From: Pseudomonas palmensis
Lineage (GTDB): Bacteria; Pseudomonadota; Gammaproteobacteria; Pseudomonadales; Pseudomonadaceae
NCBI RefSeq assembly: GCF_017848315.1
Contig: NZ_JAFKEC010000001.1
Coordinates: 62,001-126,000, forward strand
Direction: 5' to 3'
DNA length: 64,000 bases
The position numbers were made by a program, and so were the translations under genes. This document shows positions 20,523 through 29,129 of the stretch, one piece after another. The notes under the pieces were generated by a model. It was not told where the DNA came from. It searched no databases and saw only the letters and a program-made list of their open reading frames with translations. How positions within the stretch are numbered: the stretch's first letter is position 1; the number at the start of each line of letters is the position of its first letter.

Positions 20523-21065
20523 TCAGAACTTGATGAAGTGCTCGCGGTAGTGGCGCAGCTCGGCGATGGATTCGCGAATATCGTCCAGCGCCAGGTGCGT
20601 GCCACCCTTCTTGAAGCTGTCGCGCACCTCGGGAGCCCAGCGTGCGGCCAGCTCCTTGAGGGTGGACACGTCCAGGTTGCGGTAGTGGAAGAAATTTTCC
20701 AGCTCGCGCATGTGGCGGTACAGGAAGCGACGGTCCTGGCAGATGCTGTTGCCGCAGATCGGCGACTTGCCCTTGGGCACCCACTGCTCCAGGAAGCGGA
20801 TCGTCTCGGCCTCGGCCTCGGCCATGCTCACCTTGCTCTCGCGCACGCGCTGGGTCAGGCCGGAGTTGCCGTGGGTACGGGTGTTCCACTCGTCCATGCG
20901 CGCCAGCACCTCGTCACTGTGGTGGATGGCGATCACCGGGCCTTCGGCCAGGGTGTTCAGGTCACTGTCGGTGACGATGGTGGCCATCTCGATGATGACG
21001 TCGCTGTCCGGATCCAGGCCGGTCATTTCCAGATCGATCCAGATCAGGTTCTGTGGGTTCTGCAT
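20523..21065 (-). CDS. orn: Oligoribonuclease
   Basis: Essential 3'-5' exonuclease that degrades dinucleotides, including pGpG from c-di-GMP turnover, in the cytosol. The 180-residue protein shows the DEDDh active site: D11 and E13 (WIDLEMTGL), D111 (CQDRRF), H157 and D162 ([11 protein letters not shown]). Length and sequence are standard. It is divergent from rsgA across about 100 bp, a conserved neighbour pair in Pseudomonas. Confidence 0.97.
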   Translation of the reverse strand: MQNPQNLIWIDLEMTGLDPDSDVIIEMATIVTDSDLNTLAEGPVIAIHHSDEVLARMDEWNTRTHGNSGLTQRVRESKVSMAEAEAETIRFLEQWVPKGKSPICGNSICQDRRFLYRHMRELENFFHYRNLDVSTLKELAARWAPEVRDSFKKGGTHLALDDIRESIAELRHYREHFIKF

Positions 21066-21165
21066 GATTCTGCTCCTCGGTAGGCGCGCAGTTTAGCCTA
21101 GTGGAGCGTGCTAGACTCGACGCCGTTGCACCCTCACATGCTTTGCTTGACGAAACGAGACCTAC

Positions 21166-22197
21166 ATGGCCAAACGCCAGCTCAATCGCCGCCAGAACTG
21201 GCGCATCGAAAAAATCCAGGGTGAGCGCGCCGCCCGCGCTGCCAAACGCGAACAGCACACGCTGGACACCCTCGAAGGCGGCGACCTGGGGCCTGAACAA
21301 CTGGGCCTGGTGATTGCACACTTCGGCGTGCAGGTAGAAGTCGAAGCACAGGACGGCGACGTGGCCGGCCAGGTGTTCCGTTGCCACCTGCGCGCCAACC
21401 TGCCGGCGCTGGTCACTGGTGACAAGGTGGTATGGCGCGCCGGCAACCAGGGTATCGGCGTGATCGTGGCGCAGATGCCGCGCAGCACCGAGCTGTGCCG
21501 CCCCGACAGCCGTGGCCAGCTCAAGCCGGTGGCGGCCAACGTCGACCTGATCGTGATCGTGTTCGCCCCGGCCCCCGAGCCGCATGCCAACCTGATCGAC
21601 CGTTACCTGGTGGCCGCCGAGCATGCCGGTATCCGCCCGCTGCTGCTGCTGAACAAGGCCGACCTGATCGACGAGCAGAACGCCCCGGCGCTGAATGCGC
21701 TGCTGGCGGTGTACCGTCAGCTGGGCTACCCGCTGCTGGAAGTGTCGGCGCACCATGGCGACGGCATGCAGCAGTTGCAGACCTTGCTCGATGGGCACAT
21801 CAGCGTGTTCGTCGGCCAGTCCGGGGTGGGCAAGTCGTCGCTGGTCAACAGCCTGCTGCCCGATGTCGACACCCGCGTGGGCGAGCTGTCGGAGTGGTCG
21901 GGCCAGGGCCAGCACACCACCACCACCGCGCGGCTGTATCACTTCCCGGGTGGCGGTGAGCTGATCGACTCGCCGGGCATTCGCGAGTTCGGCCTGGGGC
22001 ACGTGAGCCGGGCGGACGTGGAGGCCGGCTTCATCGAGTTCAACGACCTGATCGGCACCTGCCGCTTCCGCGACTGCAAGCACGACCGCGAGCCGGGCTG
22101 TGCGCTGCTCAAGGCGCTGGAAGACGGGCGCGTGCAGCAGCAGCGCATGAACAGCTATCGCTCGATCATTGCCAGCCTGCCGCAGGACAGCTACTGA
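21166..22197 (+). CDS. rsgA: Ribosome small-subunit-dependent GTPase A
   Basis: Circularly permuted GTPase that checks late 30S subunit maturation. In the 343 residues an OB fold (about 45-110) is followed by G4 NKAD (163-166), G1 GQSGVGKSS (217-225) and G3 DSPG (268-271). A C-terminal zinc finger is formed by C299, C304, H306 and C312. The N-terminus is rich in Arg/Lys/Gln, as in the family. Order of motifs and length fit RsgA exactly. Confidence 0.97.
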   Translation: MAKRQLNRRQNWRIEKIQGERAARAAKREQHTLDTLEGGDLGPEQLGLVIAHFGVQVEVEAQDGDVAGQVFRCHLRANLPALVTGDKVVWRAGNQGIGVIVAQMPRSTELCRPDSRGQLKPVAANVDLIVIVFAPAPEPHANLIDRYLVAAEHAGIRPLLLLNKADLIDEQNAPALNALLAVYRQLGYPLLEVSAHHGDGMQQLQTLLDGHISVFVGQSGVGKSSLVNSLLPDVDTRVGELSEWSGQGQHTTTTARLYHFPGGGELIDSPGIREFGLGHVSRADVEAGFIEFNDLIGTCRFRDCKHDREPGCALLKALEDGRVQQQRMNSYRSIIASLPQDSY

Positions 22198-22200
22198 CGG

Positions 22201-22488
22201 TCATGGCGCAGGCGTTTGTTCGATGAACATCGCGTGCGCCACATCCTCGACCAGGGCCTTGGACATGCCGCTCAGGTAATGTGCCGCCCAGACAAGCGTG
22301 CCATCCGGCTCGATGCCGGCTTGCAAGGTGAGCTTGTAGGCGCAACTGAGCAGCAGGGCCGATTGTTCCAGGGCGAAGTCGGCGTTGTGGCCGGCTTGCA
22401 CGCGAAACAGGCGCTCGGCGCTCGGGCCCCCCTCGCCTTCGCCGAAAGTGCCGACGCCTAGTGTCTTGAAGACTGAGCTGTTTTCCAT
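22201..22488 (-). CDS. DUF3077 family small protein
   Basis: A 95-residue cytosolic protein with the DUF3077 pattern: LFRVQAGHNADFALEQSALLLSCAYKL, then an Ala-rich helix and WAAHYLSGMSKALVEDV. The family is common, often multicopy, in Pseudomonas, with no established function. GGGAGA lies six bases before ATG 22488. The 3' end abuts rsgA convergently with 3 bp between stops. Upstream lies a REP doublet and the remains of a second small gene, a pairing I recall as common in these genomes. Confidence 0.75.
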   Translation of the reverse strand: MENSSVFKTLGVGTFGEGEGGPSAERLFRVQAGHNADFALEQSALLLSCAYKLTLQAGIEPDGTLVWAAHYLSGMSKALVEDVAHAMFIEQTPAP

Positions 22489-22510
22489 CTGTTATCTCCC
22501 GACGACTTTC

Positions 22511-22687
22511 TTAATTGGCTCTACGGGCGTCTTCGCCGGCAAGGCCGGCTCCTACAGGTACTGCGAGCCTTTGTAGGAGCCGGCCTTGCCGGCGAACGAG
22601 CGCGCAGCGCTCGCGATCAGTGCACGAGAGGATGTCTTCGAGGGGCAGATTGGCGTATTGGGGTGGATCGGGGACGATTTTCAACAT
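22511..22687 (-). pseudogene. Truncated small-protein gene (DUF6124-like start) with REP-encoded tail
   Basis: A perfect GGAGGT ribosome-binding site sits just before ATG 22687, followed by MLKIVPDPPQYANLPLEDIL. That opening resembles the start of the small DUF6124-type proteins frequent in Pseudomonas, which usually run on for a further 70 or so residues. After about 30 codons (near 22597) the frame enters a REP doublet, whose translation supplies the remaining residues to a stop at 22511 (58 codons in all). I read this as a gene whose 3' part was lost when the REP pair arrived. Family assignment rests on the short N-terminus only. Confidence 0.55.
22532..22596. repeat. Paired REP element (GCCGGC family) inside the truncated small gene
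   Basis: TTCGCCGGCAAGGCCGGCTCCTACAG and its inverse around a 13-bp centre. It lies within the open frame of the truncated gene starting at 22687 and provides its C-terminal codons. Confidence 0.9.
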
Positions 22688-22880
22688 GGGACCTCCGGTG
22701 GTGGAGTCGCCCACATCTGCTGTCAAACAAATGGGTGGCAACTGTACGCGGGTTGACAGACCGATCACCGGGACTCGGCGCACACGAATGTGCCCCACGC
22801 ACAGTCGCCATAAAGGCTGCGCATGCCCACGATAAATACGGCCTGTCAAAACCGGTCGTTGAACACCAACGACGCGACGC
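22688..22880 (-). other. Structured leader region upstream of the truncated small gene
   Basis: This stretch, transcribed leftward, would form the 5' leader of the small gene. It contains a hairpin GGGGCACA-TTCG-TGTGCGCC (22777-22796) with a UUCG tetraloop, and a perfect GTCGTTG-AACAC-CAACGAC hairpin (22855-22873). TGTCAA/TTGACA also occurs three times in both orientations (near 22730, 22753 and 22844). Similar leaders with a GGAGGT start region are, from memory, repeated before other small genes in P. putida. No protein with normal codon use is apparent here. Confidence 0.45.
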
Positions 22881-23159
22881 AGACTAGAGCGCTACCGTGA
22901 CCACCGCAATGGCGGGAAAGCGGCAAAAGTATGATTGGGAAGGGGCCTACAGGGAATAGGGAAATTCCGAAGATTCGCCTTACGCGGACACCTGTAGGAG
23001 CCGGCCTTGCCGGCGAAGGCGTCAGTTGTCGCAACACATTTGTAGGCCTTTTCACCCAGGCATGTAGTCCACCTCCTGATTCAATCCCACGCCTTGCACC
23101 ACGCGTCGTAATCATCAAAGGTATCCCGCACCAGATTTGCGCCCACCAGGGACCTCCGG
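22881..23159. other. Intergenic stretch, no gene recognised
   Basis: Between the leader and the TIR-like gene I see a solitary REP unit and otherwise no clear gene. An open frame of about 108 codons runs leftward through it, but it reads through the REP and has no ribosome-binding site or recognisable domain. The promoter of the TIR-like gene must lie here. Confidence 0.5.
22992..23017. repeat. Single REP unit (GCCGGC family)
   Basis: One CTGTAGGAGCCGGCCTTGCC unit continuing to GGCGAA, without a partner. All other full copies of this family in the window are inverted pairs. Confidence 0.85.
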
Positions 23160-23639
23160 ATGCCAGTCTCACTCCTCTACTGCCGCAACGACCTGGCCGC
23201 CGCCATGGCCATCGGCGAGCACCTGCGCCTCGAGGGCCTCGCCACCTGCCTGGAGGCCATCGACCCCCAGGCCGACGATGCCTGCACCCTCACCACCCTC
23301 ATCAGCCGCAGCCTGCACGGCTGCACCCACCTGATCGTACTGGTGTCGGGCAACACCTGCGGCGCCTGGTGGGTGCCCTTCGCCCTGGGCGCCGCAGCGC
23401 TGGCCGACCGACGGGTCGCCACGTTCCAGCTGGGCGAGCCGGCCAGCCCCACCTACCTGGGCGAACTGCCGACCATGGCGCAAGCCGCCGACCTGGACCT
23501 GTTCGTCAGCGCGTACCGCCTGGAACACACCCTTGGCCGTGCCCTCAACCTGCCCACGCAGGCCGCACCTGGCGACAATCGCTGCAATGCCCAGCACTTC
23601 CAGGCCGAGCTCAAGGCCAGCATCGGTCGCGGCTACTGA
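23160..23639 (+). CDS. TIR-like domain protein, stand-alone
   Basis: A 159-residue protein made up of one TIR-like flavodoxin-type domain. It shows strand 1 VSLLYCRND followed by AAAMAIGEHLRLEGLATCLEAID, which resembles box 1 and the BB-loop region. The segment CTHLIVLVSGNTCGAWWVPFALGAA resembles the strand D/helix C region. In NADase TIR domains a Glu sits in the W-V-x-x-E-L helix; here the aligned residues are W71-V72-P73-F74-A75-L76, so the catalytic Glu seems to be Ala. It has no membrane or partner domain. An AGGGA lies nine bases before ATG 23160. It stands alone between the REP-rich patch and convergent motB. Function unknown: it may be a scaffold or an inactive relative of defence TIRs. 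Confidence 0.65.
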   Translation: MPVSLLYCRNDLAAAMAIGEHLRLEGLATCLEAIDPQADDACTLTTLISRSLHGCTHLIVLVSGNTCGAWWVPFALGAAALADRRVATFQLGEPASPTYLGELPTMAQAADLDLFVSAYRLEHTLGRALNLPTQAAPGDNRCNAQHFQAELKASIGRGY

Positions 23640-23659
23640 AATGCCGAACCCCACACAGC

Positions 23660-23695
23660 ACAACGCCCGCACGGATCACTCCATGCGGGCGTTGT
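23660..23695. terminator. Bidirectional stem-loop terminator between the TIR-like gene and motB
   Basis: ACAACGCCCGCA pairs perfectly with TGCGGGCGTTGT, a 12-bp stem with a 12-base loop, between two convergent stops (23639 and 23707). T tracts are short, so efficiency is uncertain. Confidence 0.75.
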
Positions 23696-23706
23696 CGGCT
23701 GCCGGC

Positions 23707-24723
23707 TCACTGCGGCTTGTTGGGCTCGTCCATCTTCAACACGCCATCCTCGAAGATGTTCAGCTTCTCGCGCAGTTCACGCGGCTGCATCGGCTCGGGC
23801 TCGGGCGTCGGTGCCGCAGCGCCCGGCGCAGGTGCCGCGCCCGGCTGGGCTGCGTCCGGCGGCGTCGGCGAGGTCTGTTCGCCCTCGATGGTGCGCTGGG
23901 CCTTCTTGGTCAGCACGATGATGTCGATACGACGGTTCACCGGGTTGAGCGGGTTCTCGCGGTCGAACAGCGACGACGATGCATACCCCACCACCCGCGC
24001 CACCTGGGCATCCGGATAGCCACCGGCCACCAGCGCCCGACGCGCCGCGTTGGCACGGTTGGCCGACAGCTCCCAGTTGCCGTAATCACCGGTGCCGGCG
24101 TAGGGCTTGGCATCGGTGTGGCCGCTGATGCTGATCTTGTTCGGCACCGCCTTGATGGTGTCGGCCATGGCCAGCAGGATGTCCTCGAAGTACGGCTGCA
24201 GGCGCGCACTGCCCAGGTCGAACATCGGCCGGTTCTCGGCGTCCATGATCTGGATGCGCAGGCCGTCCTGGGTGATCTCGAACAGGATCTGGTCCTTGAA
24301 CTTCTGCAGTTGCGGGTTTTCTTCGACCTTGTTCTGCAGCTCCTGCAGCACCAGGTTCAAGCGGTCTTTCTCGACCTGCTCGGCCATGCTCTCGACCGCG
24401 TCCTTGTCCAGCTGGATGCTGGTGTCAGGCGTCGGCTCGGACTGCACTTCAGGGTTGATGGTCTTTTCCGGGGCCAGCTCCGGCGAGCCGCCCAGGTCGA
24501 TGATGTACGGGGTGCCACTCTCGGAGAACCCGATAGGGTCCTTGAAGTAGCCGGCAATCGCGATCTTCTGCTCGGGCGTGGCGGTGGACAGCAGCCACAG
24601 CACAAGGAAGAACGCCATCATCGCCGTGGCGAAGTCGGCGAACGCGATTTTCCAGGCGCCGCCGTGATGGCCGCCGCCGAAGCGCTTTACGCGCTTGATG
24701 ATGATCGGCTGATTGTTTTCCAT
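23707..24723 (-). CDS. motB: Flagellar motor stator protein MotB
   Basis: Peptidoglycan-anchored half of the proton-driven stator. The 338-residue protein has a short cytoplasmic head and one membrane helix (about 28-50) containing the essential proton-accepting D30 (AFADFATAMMAFFLVLWLL). A linker with plug follows, then an OmpA-like peptidoglycan-binding domain (about 160-275, ISGHTDAKPY... and NRRIDI). The Pro/Ala-rich C-terminus is long. The start is 3 bp after the motA stop, so they are cotranscribed. This is the H+-type MotAB set rather than MotCD, judging by architecture. Confidence 0.95.
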   Translation of the reverse strand: MENNQPIIIKRVKRFGGGHHGGAWKIAFADFATAMMAFFLVLWLLSTATPEQKIAIAGYFKDPIGFSESGTPYIIDLGGSPELAPEKTINPEVQSEPTPDTSIQLDKDAVESMAEQVEKDRLNLVLQELQNKVEENPQLQKFKDQILFEITQDGLRIQIMDAENRPMFDLGSARLQPYFEDILLAMADTIKAVPNKISISGHTDAKPYAGTGDYGNWELSANRANAARRALVAGGYPDAQVARVVGYASSSLFDRENPLNPVNRRIDIIVLTKKAQRTIEGEQTSPTPPDAAQPGAAPAPGAAAPTPEPEPMQPRELREKLNIFEDGVLKMDEPNKPQ

Positions 24724-24726
24724 GGA

Positions 24727-25578
24727 TCAGCGACCGCGAACTGCTTGTTCCAGCTCGGCAAAGCTTGGACGGTGCTTGGGGAACAGCACCTTGCGACCGA
24801 ACTCCACCGCCAGCGATGGCGGCATGCCGGAGGCCGACGCCACCAGTGCGGCCTTGATCGCCTCGTACACGTTGACCTCTTCCTTGGCGTCGTGGGCCAG
24901 GGAGGTGGCCAGCGGGCCGAAGAAGCCGTAGGCCGCCAGAATACCGAAGAAGGTACCCACCAACGCCGCACCCACGTGCAGGCCGATGGACTTCTGGTCG
25001 CCTTCGCCCAGCGAGGCCATGGTCACCACGATACCCAGTACCGCCGCCACGATACCGAAGCCGGGCATGCCGTCGGCGATGCCGGTCACGGCATGGGACG
25101 GGTGGTCGAGCTCTTCCTTCATGCTCAGCAGTTCCATGTCGAACAGGCCTTCGAGCTCGTGCGGGGCCATGTTGCCGGTGGACATGATGCGCAGGTAGTC
25201 GCAGATGTACGCGGTCATGCGCTCATCCTTGAGTACCGCCGGGTACTTGGCGAAGATCGGGCTAGCCGCGGCGTCTTCGATATCGCCCTCGATCGCCATC
25301 ATGCCTTCGCGCCGGCTCTTGTTGAGGATCTCGTAGATCAGGCCCAGCACTTCTATATAGAAGGTGTGCGAGAAGCGCGAGCCGAACATGCTCAGCGACT
25401 TCTTGATCACATGCATGGTCATGTAGCCGGGGTTGGCCTGCAGGAACGCACCAAAGGCGGCACCGCCGATGATCAGCACCTCGAAAGGCTGAATCAGGGC
25501 CGCGATCTTGCCGTGAGAAAGAACGTATCCGCCAAGCACGCTCGCGAATACGACAATGATGCCGATAATTTTAGCCAT
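24727..25578 (-). CDS. motA: Flagellar motor stator protein MotA
   Basis: Four-helix inner-membrane stator subunit forming the proton channel with MotB and pushing on FliG. The 283 residues begin MAKIIGIIVVFASVLGGYVLSHG. A large cytoplasmic loop with conserved charged residues (about 60-160) follows, then two helices including PGFGIVAAVLGIVVTMASLGEG with the conserved prolines. Length is standard. First gene of the motAB operon; the divergent HDOD gene starts about 150 bp away. Confidence 0.96.
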   Translation of the reverse strand: MAKIIGIIVVFASVLGGYVLSHGKIAALIQPFEVLIIGGAAFGAFLQANPGYMTMHVIKKSLSMFGSRFSHTFYIEVLGLIYEILNKSRREGMMAIEGDIEDAAASPIFAKYPAVLKDERMTAYICDYLRIMSTGNMAPHELEGLFDMELLSMKEELDHPSHAVTGIADGMPGFGIVAAVLGIVVTMASLGEGDQKSIGLHVGAALVGTFFGILAAYGFFGPLATSLAHDAKEEVNVYEAIKAALVASASGMPPSLAVEFGRKVLFPKHRPSFAELEQAVRGR

Positions 25579-25726
25579 AGATTGGAAGCACTTACTGTCG
25601 TGGTCAGGGTCGGGGGCGGAAGTTCGTAAAACTCTTCTTCTACTTATCGGCAGTTCTGCGCCAGACTATAGCCAGTCAAGGCGAAAAGCCAGTTCGGCCA
25701 CCTCCCAGCATGCCTAGTGAACTCAC

Positions 25727-27247
25727 GTGCCAACTCAAATTCCAAAGACCCTAGACGCCTGGATCAAACTGCTCGACAGCGTGCAACTGCCGGTGCCGCT
25801 GGACAGTCACGAGCGGGTAAAAGCCGCCATCGGCGACAGCCGCCGCTCGCTGCGTGACATCGCCGATCTGATGCAGGACAGCCCCGCGCTGGTGCTCAGC
25901 GTGATGCGCGAAGCCAACCGGCATACCCACGCCAGCATGGCCGAGCCGGCCGAAAGCCTGGAAATCGCCCTCAACCGGCTTGGCCTCAAGCGCGCCGAAG
26001 AACTGCTGCTGCGCCTGCCCACCGCGCCGCCGGCGCAGATCCCCAAGGCCCTGCGCCACCTGCAGATGATCAGCCTGCATGCCAGCCAGCAGGCCAGCGG
26101 CCTGTTCGCCAGCCAACTGGCACGGCTGTGGCAGGAGATCCACTGGGGCAGCCTGCTGTTCCTCTCGCCGTTGTGGACCCTGGCCCTGGCGCACCCCAAG
26201 CTGATCGAGGAATGGGAAGTGCGCGTGGTGCACCGCGGCGAGCCGGCCCTGCGCGTGGAGCGCGAACTGTTCGGTGTACCCCTGCTGGCGCTGTGCCGCG
26301 CCCTGGCCGACTACTGGCGCCTGCCCAACTGGGTCACCCAGGGCTACCACGTGCTCAGCGAAGAACGCCGCCTGCTGGTCAAGGTCATGCACATCGCCCG
26401 CCTGCACGACAACCCGCTGCGCCAGCAACAGCTGCTGGACGCCGACCCGGCCCTGCGCCGCTGGCTCAACCAGCCGGCCAACACCGTACTGCTGGCCAAC
26501 GGCCTGGCCCTGGCGGCGCAGCACGCCTGGGACTGCCCGCACAGCCAGCGCTGGCAACGCCTGACCAGCCTGTACCTGCAGGTGCCGCTGAGCGACGTGC
26601 AGCAACAGGTGCACCAGCAGGCCGCCAACAGTGCGCGCCTGCACGCCGACGACGACCTCTACCACCCCGCCGAATCGCTGATCTGGCCGACCGGCTCGCA
26701 CTACGTGCACCGCCGCCTGCGGCCTGCCGACGTGCCCTCGACCGAATCGCTGGGGGCCTGGCGCAAGTACTGCGCCGACCTGCTGGTAGAGCCCAGTGCA
26801 TTCACCAACGCCATGCACCTGACCACCTACGCCCGCGATGCCCTGGTGGCCTGCGGCATGCAGCGGGTGATGATGCTGATGGCCGACAAGGGCATGACCC
26901 ACCTGCGCGTGCACCAGATCGCCGGGCTGCCCGCCGAGGCCGGCGGCCTGGTGGTGCCGCTCGCCCAGAGCAAGCTGCTGCAACGCCTGCTGACCCAGTC
27001 GGCACAACTGCGCCTGACCCCGGACAACTATGCCCAGTTCGGTGCCCTGCTGCCCGGCACCCTGCGCGTGCTGTTCCGTGGCCAGCACCTGCTACTGCGC
27101 TCGCTGTCGAGCAACGGCAAGGTGGTGATGGTGGTGCTGGCCGACCAGGGCGGCGGCCCGTTCTCGGAGATCAGCGTGCAGGCGTTCGGCAAGACCGCCC
27201 AGTGCATCGAGCGCGCCCTCACCGCCTTCAGCAACCGCAGCACCTGA
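25727..27247 (+). CDS. HDOD domain protein
   Basis: A 506-residue cytosolic protein with an N-terminal HDOD domain (about 15-210: LDSVQLPVP..., LRDIADLMQDSPALVLSVMREANR, LEIALNRLGLKRAEELLLRLP). The metal-binding His-Asp pairs of true HD phosphohydrolases are lacking. A long C-terminal part of about 280 residues follows that I cannot assign. HDOD proteins act in signalling, often near motility and c-di-GMP systems. The start is GTG 25727 with no strong ribosome-binding site, so the exact N-terminus is uncertain. Divergent from motA; 46 bp before the rhodanese gene. Confidence 0.8.
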   Translation: MPTQIPKTLDAWIKLLDSVQLPVPLDSHERVKAAIGDSRRSLRDIADLMQDSPALVLSVMREANRHTHASMAEPAESLEIALNRLGLKRAEELLLRLPTAPPAQIPKALRHLQMISLHASQQASGLFASQLARLWQEIHWGSLLFLSPLWTLALAHPKLIEEWEVRVVHRGEPALRVERELFGVPLLALCRALADYWRLPNWVTQGYHVLSEERRLLVKVMHIARLHDNPLRQQQLLDADPALRRWLNQPANTVLLANGLALAAQHAWDCPHSQRWQRLTSLYLQVPLSDVQQQVHQQAANSARLHADDDLYHPAESLIWPTGSHYVHRRLRPADVPSTESLGAWRKYCADLLVEPSAFTNAMHLTTYARDALVACGMQRVMMLMADKGMTHLRVHQIAGLPAEAGGLVVPLAQSKLLQRLLTQSAQLRLTPDNYAQFGALLPGTLRVLFRGQHLLLRSLSSNGKVVMVVLADQGGGPFSEISVQAFGKTAQCIERALTAFSNRST

Positions 27248-27293
27248 CCCATGCGCTACAATCGCCCACTCTGTTCCGATCTGGAGACTCTGG

Positions 27294-28100
27294 ATGACTG
27301 ACTTTTCCGGCTTGCCCTTGGTGATTGAACCCGCCGACCTGCAAGCCCGCCTGGATGCGCCGGGGCTGATCCTGGTCGACCTGACCAGCACGAAACGCTA
27401 TGGCAGCGGGCACATTCCCGGTGCGCGCTTCGTCGACCCCAAGCGCACCCAGCTGGGCCAGCCACCGGCGCCCGGGCTGCTGCCGAGCCAAGGCGACCTG
27501 GAAAAGCTGTTCGGCGAGCTGGGGCACAACCCGGACGCCGTGTATGTGGTGTATGACGACGAAGGCGGCGGCTGGGCCGGGCGCTTCATCTGGTTGCTGG
27601 ATGTGATCGGCCATACCCGCTACCACTACCTCGACGGTGGCGCGCTGGGCTGGACCGGCGAGCTCTCGACCGATGTGCCCGCGCCCGCTGCCGGCAGCGT
27701 CAGCCTGACCCTGCACGAAGCCCCCACCGCCACCCGCGAATACCTGCAAAGCCGCCTGGGCGCTGCCGACCTGGCGGTCTGGGATGCGCGCAGCCCGCAG
27801 GAATACCGGGGTGAGAAAGTGCTGGCCGCCAAGGGCGGACACGTCCCGGGCGCGGTCAACTTCGAGTGGACGGCCGGCATGGACCAGAACGATCACCTGC
27901 GCATCCGCAAGGACATGCCCCAGATCCTCGAGCAGCTGGGCATCACCCGCGACAAGGAAGTGATCACCCACTGCCAGACCCACCACCGCTCCGGCTTCAC
28001 CTATCTTGTGGCCAAACACCTGGGCTACCCACGGGTCAAGGCCTATGCCGGCTCATGGGGCGAATGGGGCAACCACCCCGACACGCCTGTAGAAGTTTAA
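27294..28100 (+). CDS. rhdA: Thiosulfate sulfurtransferase (two-domain rhodanese)
   Basis: Transfers sulfane sulfur from thiosulfate to cyanide or cellular acceptors. The 268-residue protein has an inactive N-terminal rhodanese domain (about 8-130) and a catalytic C-terminal one. Its active-site loop HCQTHHRSG has C227 as the persulfide cysteine, the loop typical of Azotobacter/Pseudomonas RhdA rather than the CRXGX(R/T) loop of other families. GGAGA lies just before the ATG. It is 9 bp upstream of psd and almost certainly cotranscribed with it. Confidence 0.9.
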   Translation: MTDFSGLPLVIEPADLQARLDAPGLILVDLTSTKRYGSGHIPGARFVDPKRTQLGQPPAPGLLPSQGDLEKLFGELGHNPDAVYVVYDDEGGGWAGRFIWLLDVIGHTRYHYLDGGALGWTGELSTDVPAPAAGSVSLTLHEAPTATREYLQSRLGAADLAVWDARSPQEYRGEKVLAAKGGHVPGAVNFEWTAGMDQNDHLRIRKDMPQILEQLGITRDKEVITHCQTHHRSGFTYLVAKHLGYPRVKAYAGSWGEWGNHPDTPVEV

Positions 28101-28109
28101 GGAAATTCA

Positions 28110-28976
28110 ATGAAATCCCGCTTGTTCATCATCAGCCAGTACCTGCTGCCCCACCACCTGCTGTCGCGCCTGGCCGGCTGCGTGGCCGAATGCCGCGTTA
28201 AATGGTTCAAGAATGCCTTCACCGCCTGGTTCGCCAAGCGCTACCAGGTCGACATGTCCCAGGCCCAGGTCGAAGACCTGACCGCCTACGAGCACTTCAA
28301 CGCATTCTTCACCCGCGCGCTCAAGCCGGATGCCCGCCCGCTGGACCAGACCCCGGGGGCGATCCTGTGCCCGGCCGACGGCGCTGTCAGCCAGCTGGGC
28401 CCGATCGAGCATGGCCGCATCTTCCAGGCCAAGGGCCACAGCTTCAGCGCCCTTGAGCTGCTGGGCGGCGACCCGGCCAATGCCGCGCCGTTCATGGGTG
28501 GCGAATTCGCCACCATCTACCTGTCGCCCAAGGACTACCACCGCGTGCACATGCCGCTGGCCGGTACCCTGCGCGAGATGATCTACGTGCCGGGCCGGCT
28601 GTTCTCGGTCAACCAGACCACCGCCGAAAACGTGCCGGAACTGTTTGCGCGCAACGAGCGCGTGGTGTGCCTGTTCGATACCGAGCGCGGGCCGATGGCC
28701 GTGGTGCTGGTGGGCGCGATGATCGTGGCGTCGGTCGAGACGGTATGGGCCGGGCTGGTCACGCCGCCCAAGCGCGAGCTGAAGACCTTCCGCTACGACG
28801 AGGCAGCGCGTGCACCGATCCACCTGGAAAAAGGCGCCGAGCTGGGCCGCTTCAAGCTGGGTTCGACGGCTGTGGTGCTGTTCGGGCCAGAGCAGGTGAA
28901 GTGGGCCGAATCGCTGGGTGCGGGGTCGGTGGTGAACATGGGCGAATGCCTGGGGTTGCCGGCGCAGCACGCCTGA
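28110..28976 (+). CDS. psd: Phosphatidylserine decarboxylase proenzyme
   Basis: Inner-membrane pyruvoyl enzyme that makes phosphatidylethanolamine from phosphatidylserine. The 288-residue proenzyme carries the LGST self-cleavage site, with S252 becoming the pyruvoyl group. The conserved D90 (CPADG) and H147 (RVHMP) complete the Asp-His-Ser triad used for autocleavage. Length is standard. A strong hairpin terminator follows the stop. Confidence 0.97.
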   Translation: MKSRLFIISQYLLPHHLLSRLAGCVAECRVKWFKNAFTAWFAKRYQVDMSQAQVEDLTAYEHFNAFFTRALKPDARPLDQTPGAILCPADGAVSQLGPIEHGRIFQAKGHSFSALELLGGDPANAAPFMGGEFATIYLSPKDYHRVHMPLAGTLREMIYVPGRLFSVNQTTAENVPELFARNERVVCLFDTERGPMAVVLVGAMIVASVETVWAGLVTPPKRELKTFRYDEAARAPIHLEKGAELGRFKLGSTAVVLFGPEQVKWAESLGAGSVVNMGECLGLPAQHA

Positions 28977-28982
28977 CCCAAC

Positions 28983-29011
28983 AAAAAGCCCGCAGCGATG
29001 CGGGCTTTTTT
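28983..29011. terminator. Bidirectional rho-independent terminator after psd
   Basis: AAAAAGCCCGC-AGCGAT-GCGGGCTTTTT: an 11-bp stem with A and T tracts on both sides, seven bases past the psd stop. It can serve psd rightward and serB leftward. Confidence 0.93.
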
Positions 29012-29032
29012 GTGCCTGGCTGTCGGGCCTCA

Positions 29033-29113
29033 TCGCGGGTCAAGCCCGCTCCCACAGGGGCTGCACGGCCTTCTGGAGCGATGGCAAACCTGTGGGAGCG
29101 GGCTTGACCCGCG
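29033..29113. repeat. Paired REP element (GCGGGTCAAGCCCGC family)
   Basis: TCGCGGGTCAAGCCCGCTCCCACAG and its inverse around a 32-bp centre. It belongs to a second REP family, distinct in sequence from the GCCGGC family in this window. It lies between the convergent psd and serB genes. Confidence 0.9.
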
Positions 29114-29129
29114 CAGCGGCCGCGCTTTC

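Noticed and set aside
22846..23172. Leftward open frame of 108 codons between the small-gene leader and the TIR-like gene
   Set aside because: It reads through a REP unit, has no ribosome-binding site and shows no domain.
26128..27297. A second rightward frame of 389 codons inside the HDOD gene
   Set aside because: Arg/Ala/Pro-rich shadow frame of the HDOD gene; the HDOD frame has the family signature.
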